A stretch of 64,000 nt of DNA from Anniella stebbinsi (Eukaryota > Chordata > Lepidosauria > Squamata > Anniellidae): the NCBI GenBank assembly GCA_029215795.1, contig JARDYH010000007.1, positions 69,060,763 through 69,124,762 on the forward strand, given 5' to 3'. The notes below the pieces were generated by a model. The model did no database searches. It saw nothing but the letters and a program-made list of their open reading frames with translations, and was not told the DNA's origin. Position 1 is the first letter of the stretch. Each line of letters begins with the position of its first letter. The position numbers and the translations under genes are program-made. Positions 58,874-64,000 of the stretch are shown here, in pieces.

Positions 58874-60095
58874 GTAAAACAATCCGGAAAGGAATCTTCC
58901 AATCTGAATACTGCCTTCAGCATGGAGCTGAACTGCCTTCCTACAAAACTAGATGGGATTATGGAGTTCAGTTCCCCATTGCGCTTCTTTTTGTACACAT
59001 GATCAGGAGGATTAAATGGGGAAGGGTGTCAAAAAAGGCGGATCTTCTCCACTCTCCCAAATGCGTGATTTTAGGCACCCCACGGATATTCTGGCCGATT
59101 GCGCATCGCCTCTAACATGGCTTGCCAATTTTATTTATTATTCTTTTTTTTTTACTAGATCCTGGGTGCGAGGCCGAATCTGCAGCTATTAGCAGGAGAT
59201 GCTCTTCAGAGCATCCCTCCCCAACCCGGTGCCCTCCAGACGTTTTGGACTTCAACACCCATCAGCCCCAGTCAGCGTGGTCACAATGGTCAGGAATTCT
59301 GGGAGTTGTAGTCCAACACATCTGGAGAGCACCAGGACACGTGCATCTCAATCCACCAGAAAAACTTCGCCTAAGGCGTTGTGCTGATCATTAAGCTGCT
59401 GCTCAAGGCGCAGGAGCAAATCACACTGATTTTCTCGACAGTTGGCAACCCTACCAACATCTCCATATCCCTTTAATTCCCCCCTTTCAAAATAAGTTCC
59501 ATTTTAAGTATTATGACATGGCCTTTAATAGCCTTATGAATGGGGTGGGGATGGTGGGAGTTGTAGTCCAGCATATCTGGAAGGCGCTAAATTGGGGAAG
59601 ACTACCTTAGAAAGCAATTCTTCACATAGTGTACATCATTAACTTGTGGAACCCGCTGCTGTAAGATGTAGTCGATCGGAGGCTGCTAACTTTTAAAACA
59701 AGGATTATTGAACTAAATTCATGTCGGGGATGGTGCTCCTGTAGCCACCGGCGATGGCCACGAAATATTCAATGGAACCTCCAGGCTTCGGGGCAGTTTA
59801 CCTCGGAATACCACCAGCGGGATGGCAGCTATCAACAGGGCGGGGCTTTCCATTTCTATTCGTTCTTTTTAATCATAAAACCTAAGCAGGATCCCTGAAG
59901 AAAAGATGTTGCTATATTGCAAAGGGAGGGTGGGGGTGGAGAGAAGAAAGGGTGTGTGTAGGCACAAGAAACTCCGGGCCGAATCGTGAGGAAAGTTTTG
60001 GGCGTCCTCGACTGAACCCCTTTTCAAGGCAAGAGAGGCATCTAGCTAGCTGGCTGGCCACGTCTGGAAACGGAGCGATGGGGCTGCCCCTTGCA
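58874..60095. other. Intergenic or intronic stretch
   Basis: Contains the MITE at 59213-59336 and a MITE fragment near 59540-59600. No further exon recognised. Confidence 0.35.
59213..59336. mobile_element. Palindromic MITE, diverged copy
   Basis: The left arm CCAACCCGGTGCCCTCCAGA pairs with the right arm ACATCTGGAGAGCACC. The inner arm carries GGGAGTTGTAGTCCAACAC. Same family as 18236-18366. Confidence 0.65.
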
Positions 60096-60222
60096 GCCTT
60101 CCCAGGCTAGGCGCCCTCCAGATGGGTCGGACTCCAACTCCCATGATCCCCAGCCAGCATGGATGGGGATCATGGGAGTTGCAGTCCGACCCATCTGGAG
60201 AGCGGCCGGCTGGAGAAGGTCT
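60096..60222. mobile_element. Palindromic MITE
   Basis: The left arm CCTCCAGATGGGTCGGACTC pairs with the right GAGTTGCAGTCCGACCCATC. It lies a few hundred bases upstream of the CpG-rich promoter block. Confidence 0.75.
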
Positions 60223-60439
60223 GATCCTGCCAAGTCCCAATTTCTTATGTGGGCGGCGCGGTATTCTGGTTCTGGGGTGGGGGAGCCCGAAATCGAAAAC
60301 TGAAGCTCAGGAGGACCCCCTATCCTCCCATCACCCCGGCCCCTGCCTTCCCGTGCAATACGCGAGAAGTCTTTGTCGGTCCCCTCTCCCCGACTTTCCT
60401 CCGCCCCTCCCTCTCTCTCCGTTTGTTTGTTTAGCCCAA

Positions 60440-60681
60440 GACCCCGCCCCTTTACCGCTAGCCAGGGGGCTTTCCCGTTCCACGGAGCATGACTTCATCA
60501 GGGCGCTCCGCCAATCGGGAAGCAGCAGCCGGCAGAGCAGGGGAATTCCGAGCGCCCTCGGCTTCCATCAAAGCCAAAGCACAAAAAAGAGAGAGAGAAA
60601 AAAGGGGGTGGGGTGGGGGAGAGAGAGAGAAAGTTCGGGCTTTTGGGCCGGCCAAAGGGGGATGTGGGCCAAGCCCGGGTC
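60440..60681 (+). promoter_or_regulatory. CpG-rich, TATA-less promoter with two kappaB-type sites
   Basis: Two matches to GGGRNNYYCC are present: GGGGCTTTCC at 60466-60475 and GGGGAATTCC at 60540-60549. Also visible are a GC box (CCCCGCCCC, 60442-60450), a CCAAT box (60511-60515) and a CRE-like TGACTTCA (60490-60497). No TATA box. A downstream plus-strand exon follows at 60682. Mammalian RELB, a genomic neighbour of CLPTM1, is known to have a TATA-less promoter with kappaB sites. Confidence 0.5.
60540..60549 (+). promoter_or_regulatory. NF-kappaB consensus site
   Basis: GGGGAATTCC fits GGGRNNYYCC exactly. Site function is not established from sequence alone. Confidence 0.5.
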
Positions 60682-60760
60682 ATGAGTTGCCTTAGACAGC
60701 ACCAGCAGCCGCACCGGCCGCCGCCACTGCAGGAGAGAGAGATGCTGGTTCCCCCGCTAG
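60682..60760 (+). CDS. Candidate first coding exon, possibly RELB
   Basis: ATG opens 26 codons (MSCLRQHQQPHRPPPLQERE then MLVPPL) plus one base, and ends with CTAG|GTATGG, a usable donor in phase 1. The protein is Gln/Pro-rich and has no known domain. RELB is proposed only from the kappaB promoter and the mammalian neighbourhood. No RHD exon lies in the window. Confidence 0.35.
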
Positions 60761-61784
60761 GTATGGGACCGTTGGAGGGGGTGACTGGGCAAGAGAAGCG
60801 GCCCGCCGGCCGGCCTGGGGGTTGGAGGGATACTGCTTTTCCGGCGATGGGGTGGCTCGGTTGGGGGGGCTGAACCAGTGCAAGTGGAGGCCTTAGGCGC
60901 TGCGGGAGAACCCGTGGAGGAGCTGCAGCTGGTTCAAGGGGTACCTCTAGCCTCCACTTTTCACCTCCTTGTGAGTTCTGCAGCTGGAGGTGCACTCAGC
61001 AGTCCAGTGGCCTCCTGATGGGGCCAAGCTGTGGCCAGCTTCCCACTGGCTAATTTGGGCAGCTGCAGCTGCTATGAAAGGAACAGGAGGGGGATTTGGG
61101 GGTCCCCTGCTGCCGCCGCCCCTGCTATTCGGGCACCTTTGGGACATTAGTTGTATTAAAAGGCAGCTCCGCCTCCCCCGTGCAAGGGATGAGCAAGGAA
61201 GTTTCTTTGGAATGTGCATTTGGGTGTCTCTAAATGCCGGCAAAGGAGATCATTTTTATTGGCATTCTCTACTTGCATCAAGGTGGTGGGTCCGTGAAAA
61301 CCAGTCTGCTTTAGTATGTGATTTCTGCATGGATGGTTAGCGGTACGGTGATGGTTCTGGGATTTTTCAGTTTTAGTTTTTTTAAGCACTTTTCTGATCA
61401 TTCAGACTTGTCCCCGTCTGGTTACCTGTGGCGAGCAAGAACTGTCTTTGAGTAACCAGGCAGGGAGTCGTTACAAAAGTTGGTTTGTTAGGTTACGAAA
61501 CGACCGAGTGTAGGTATGGGTGGGCCGGTAATTTTTTGGGGGTGGGCGAGTGCTTTTGTGGACGTATTTGTCTAGCTAGTAACTGTGACATAGTCACTTG
61601 AAGTATTTTTAAGTGCAGGACACATCTGATACTTTCAATTAATTAATAACATGTGCATCATAAAAATGCAGGTTTCTTGCCCCTTATGTTTGGGGACGCA
61701 GTAGTGATGGGGTGTTCTCTGGCTCCATCGTTTGCATCCAGGGCATGGTGAAAAGTACAGTAGGAAGATGGAACCCTGGCTAAG
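60761..61784. other. Stretch downstream of the candidate exon
   Basis: GC-rich at first, then average composition; probably intron 1 of the candidate gene if it is real. No repeat recognised. Confidence 0.35.
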
Positions 61785-61990
61785 AATATCAGAAGAACCA
61801 TGCAGGACCAGGCCAAGGGTCCATCTAGTCCAGGGTTCCCCAGCAATTGGTGTACAGAGGTATACTGCCACGGATACAGGAGGTAATATACAACCATCAC
61901 GATGAGTAGTAGCCACTGATAACCATCTCCATGGATTTGCCTCGATGAATGGTTCCATAGAAATGACAGGCGGATCTTTGACCTTAGGGT
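61785..61990 (-). mobile_element. L3/CR1-type LINE 3' end
   Basis: The plus strand shows AGAAGAACCATGCAGGACCA, GGCCAAGGGTCCATCTAGTC and a spaced ATACTGCCACGGATACAGGA block, the reverse complement of the LINE type at 53264-53612. Confidence 0.6.
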
Positions 61991-62278
61991 AGGACGTGCA
62001 GAAGGAAGGCATAGATATATCTGTGGCTTGACGGAATTCAGGTGCAGTAAGACTGTATTAGGGTTGCCAAGCAGTGGTGGTTGAATTATGTGAAAAATGT
62101 AGGGGCCTTTAAGGAAATGCTCAAGCTCCATCTCCTACCCTCCCCCTTCCCACATAGCTTTCTATAAAGCTAAGAGAGGCAGCACAAAAATAGAAAGGCC
62201 AGTGCTAGCTTTTGGCTTTGGAGGGCCCGTGGGCAAGACATCCTCAATGGGCCACATCCCTCAGTGAATCTATCTTCT
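61991..62278. other. Unassigned stretch
   Basis: No feature recognised. Confidence 0.4.
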
Positions 62279-62575
62279 TCATAGAATCAGAGAATAGTAG
62301 AGTTGGAAGGGGCCTCTAAGGCCATCGAGTCCAACTCCCTGCTCAATGCAGGAATCAACCTTAAAGCATCCCTTACAGATGGTTGTCCAGCTGCTTCTTG
62401 AAGGCCTCGAGGGTGGGAGAACCCACAACCTCCCTAGGTCATTGGTTCCATTGTCGTACTGCTCTAACAGTCAGGAAGTTTTTCCTGATGTCCTGCCGGA
62501 ATCTGGCTTCCTCTAACTTGAGCCCATTATTCCGTGTCTTGCATTCTGGGTTGATCGAGAAGAGATCATTGTCAC
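62279..62575 (-). mobile_element. CR1 LINE 3' end
   Basis: The plus strand begins CATAGAATCAGAGAATAGTA, continues with GGCCTCTAAGGCCATCGAGT, GGTTGTCCAGCTGCTTCTTG and TTTTTCCTGATGTCCTGCC. This is the complement of the CR1 end seen at 27816-28112. Confidence 0.85.
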
Positions 62576-63234
62576 CAGTTGCTTTACCCTTTCTCATCAT
62601 TGCTGCTTTCTGGACATGCGGAGAGCCAGGGAGCAAGGAAGCCGTGGCATCTACTGCACCTCCCCCCCCCCCCCCAGCTCTTTTGTCTGGGCCGGAGTGA
62701 GAGACAGGTGAACAAGCCCATTTCAAGGGTGAAGAGGAGGAGAAACTCCAGGGGGATCTTGTCAGTGGGCCCCTGCTGGGGGGTGGGTGCTTGGCAGGGG
62801 TCTGACCATGGCTCCCCTTTTCTCCACGCCTGCCCCCCTGTAATTCAAGCATTGGCTTCAAAGGGAGTGTGTGACTTTCCTCTTCTGTGGATTTGGGGAA
62901 TGCAAGACAGAGTTGGCAGCTGCCCAGAAAACAAGGACGGGGTTGGTCTGGGCTTCATGAGCAACCAACGTCCCATTGATTTCAGTGGTTCTACTTTTAA
63001 GTAGGCCTGTGTATGGATTCAACCCACGATGACAGACTGTCCTGTCCTTGTGTTTTAAATGGCTGCTCGATCTGTAGAAATGAGCAGGGGATACTTTTCA
63101 GTGTATGGAGAGAAGCATGATCGGCTTCTGTTTGTAGCTTATGCTGCTGTTAAAGATGCAGAAGCAGGTTTTCTTAAAAAATCAAGTCAGTGGTCCTAGT
63201 ATGAGGGAAATGGCGGGTGGGGGGAAATGTCTTT
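62576..63234. other. Unassigned stretch
   Basis: A C-run lies near 62665. No gene or further repeat recognised. Confidence 0.4.
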
Positions 63235-63589
63235 GGCCCCCTCCACAAGAATGCGCCTTTGCGCCTGGTTCCGCGATTATGCGCATTATCGCGGAGGCGC
63301 ATTTACTCACAATCCCTCTGCACGGGAGGCGGCGGGAAGCGGCGAAGCGCATTAAAAGATGCCCAAAAAGCGCTTTCCAGGTAGTTAATGCGCATAATCG
63401 CTTGTTCACACAGCGAAAATGCGCTTTAACGGCCGGAGCAAAATAAAAGTCGCTATTTAACGCGCGTTCGAAAATGCGCATTATCGGGGAGATAACGCGC
63501 CTGTACGCCCGTTTTGCGCTCCGCTCGTGTGTAGGTAAAATTTATAATGAGCCTTCAAGGCTCATTAAACGCCCCGTGTGGAGGAGGCC
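63235..63589. mobile_element. CpG-dense element bounded by short inverted repeats
   Basis: The left end GGCCCCCTCCACAAG matches the complement of the right end (GGCCTCCTCCACACG) at 13 of 15 positions. The interior repeats GCGCATTATCGCG-type motifs several times and is far richer in CpG than its surroundings. It looks like a non-autonomous DNA transposon of unknown superfamily. Confidence 0.5.
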
Positions 63590-64000
63590 TTTATTTGCAC
63601 CAGGCAAACAGAATATAGCTGATCTTAAGAGTAAAGGCATGGAAGTGTAGGAGACCTCAGCTTTGGCTGGGTTTTCTGTGCAGGAGAGAATAAAGTCATG
63701 ATCTTGCAGCCGTCAGTAAATAGGCAGTTCAGTGGCATTTTTCACCCTAGAATTGCTATTTTTGAGGAGAGCGGGACAGTGTTGTAATAGCTGCACGACA
63801 AGCAGATATCTGTGAGATGAAGTCTTCTCCCCGCGTGTCGATGCAACGACAGGGAAGACATTCCCTGCCCAATTTCTAGTTGCCATGCAGCTCTTTAAGG
63901 TGCAGGACGTCTGAATAAAAAAGAAATTGGCAACCCTGGTTCACTCTGTTACTGCACTCGTCCCCCTTGTGTTTTGATTCTGTCCACTGCTAGAATGCCT
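63590..64000. other. Right edge, unassigned
   Basis: No exon or repeat recognised. Confidence 0.4.

Noticed and set aside
60122..60685. 187-codon plus-strand open frame across the CpG-rich promoter block
   Set aside because: Composition-driven. It overlaps a palindromic MITE and low-complexity sequence and has no domain-like order.
1..64000. CRISPR arrays, tRNA or rRNA genes, bacterial-type operons
   Set aside because: None were seen. The tRNA-like heads present belong to SINEs and the window is clearly eukaryotic.

Overview
The window is vertebrate nuclear DNA, most likely from a squamate reptile (lizard or snake). Split genes have consensus GT..AG introns. The repeats are CR1/L3-type and L2-like LINE 3' ends, tRNA-derived SINEs of the squamate kind, many short palindromic DNA transposons, a DIRS retrotransposon and numerous microsatellites. 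The species assignment is inference from repeat content.

The one gene that can be annotated completely is CLPTM1 on the minus strand. Its 14 coding exons run from the start codon at 56655 to the stop at 22538. All exon lengths and phases fit together into a 676-residue protein that is collinear with vertebrate CLPTM1. It has a CpG-rich promoter with a YY1-type site on the start codon and a TCTCGCGAGA motif. A poly(A) signal lies at 22063-22068.

Layout: 1-7384 is repeat-rich intergenic or intronic DNA. At 7385-7457 (minus) is a strong candidate signal-peptide first exon of a secreted or membrane protein, ending in a phase-1 donor typical of Ig-superfamily genes. 7458-22062 holds no recognised coding exon but many hAT-like palindromes, a Penelope-like repeat with a hammerhead-like core, a 94-bp minisatellite and SINEs. 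22063-56830 is CLPTM1 and its promoter. Intron 6 contains a 6.0-kb, apparently intact DIRS-type tyrosine-recombinase retrotransposon (gag, RT/RNase H and recombinase frames, inverted terminal repeats, internal complementary region). It lies in the same transcriptional direction as the gene. 56831-64000 has a candidate first exon at 58786, then a CpG-rich, TATA-less promoter-like block with two kappaB-type sites followed by a candidate first exon at 60682 (plus). The CLPTM1-RELB neighbourhood known from mammals makes RELB the leading guess for that exon, but no Rel-homology sequence is visible here.

I see no operon-like or novel multigene system. The most interesting content is the young DIRS copy, the family of 8-bp-TSD palindromic hAT-like elements (one nested inside another), hammerhead-like motifs in dispersed repeats, and the two flanking candidate first exons. 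Repeat-family names were assigned by eye and are less certain than the CLPTM1 exon structure.
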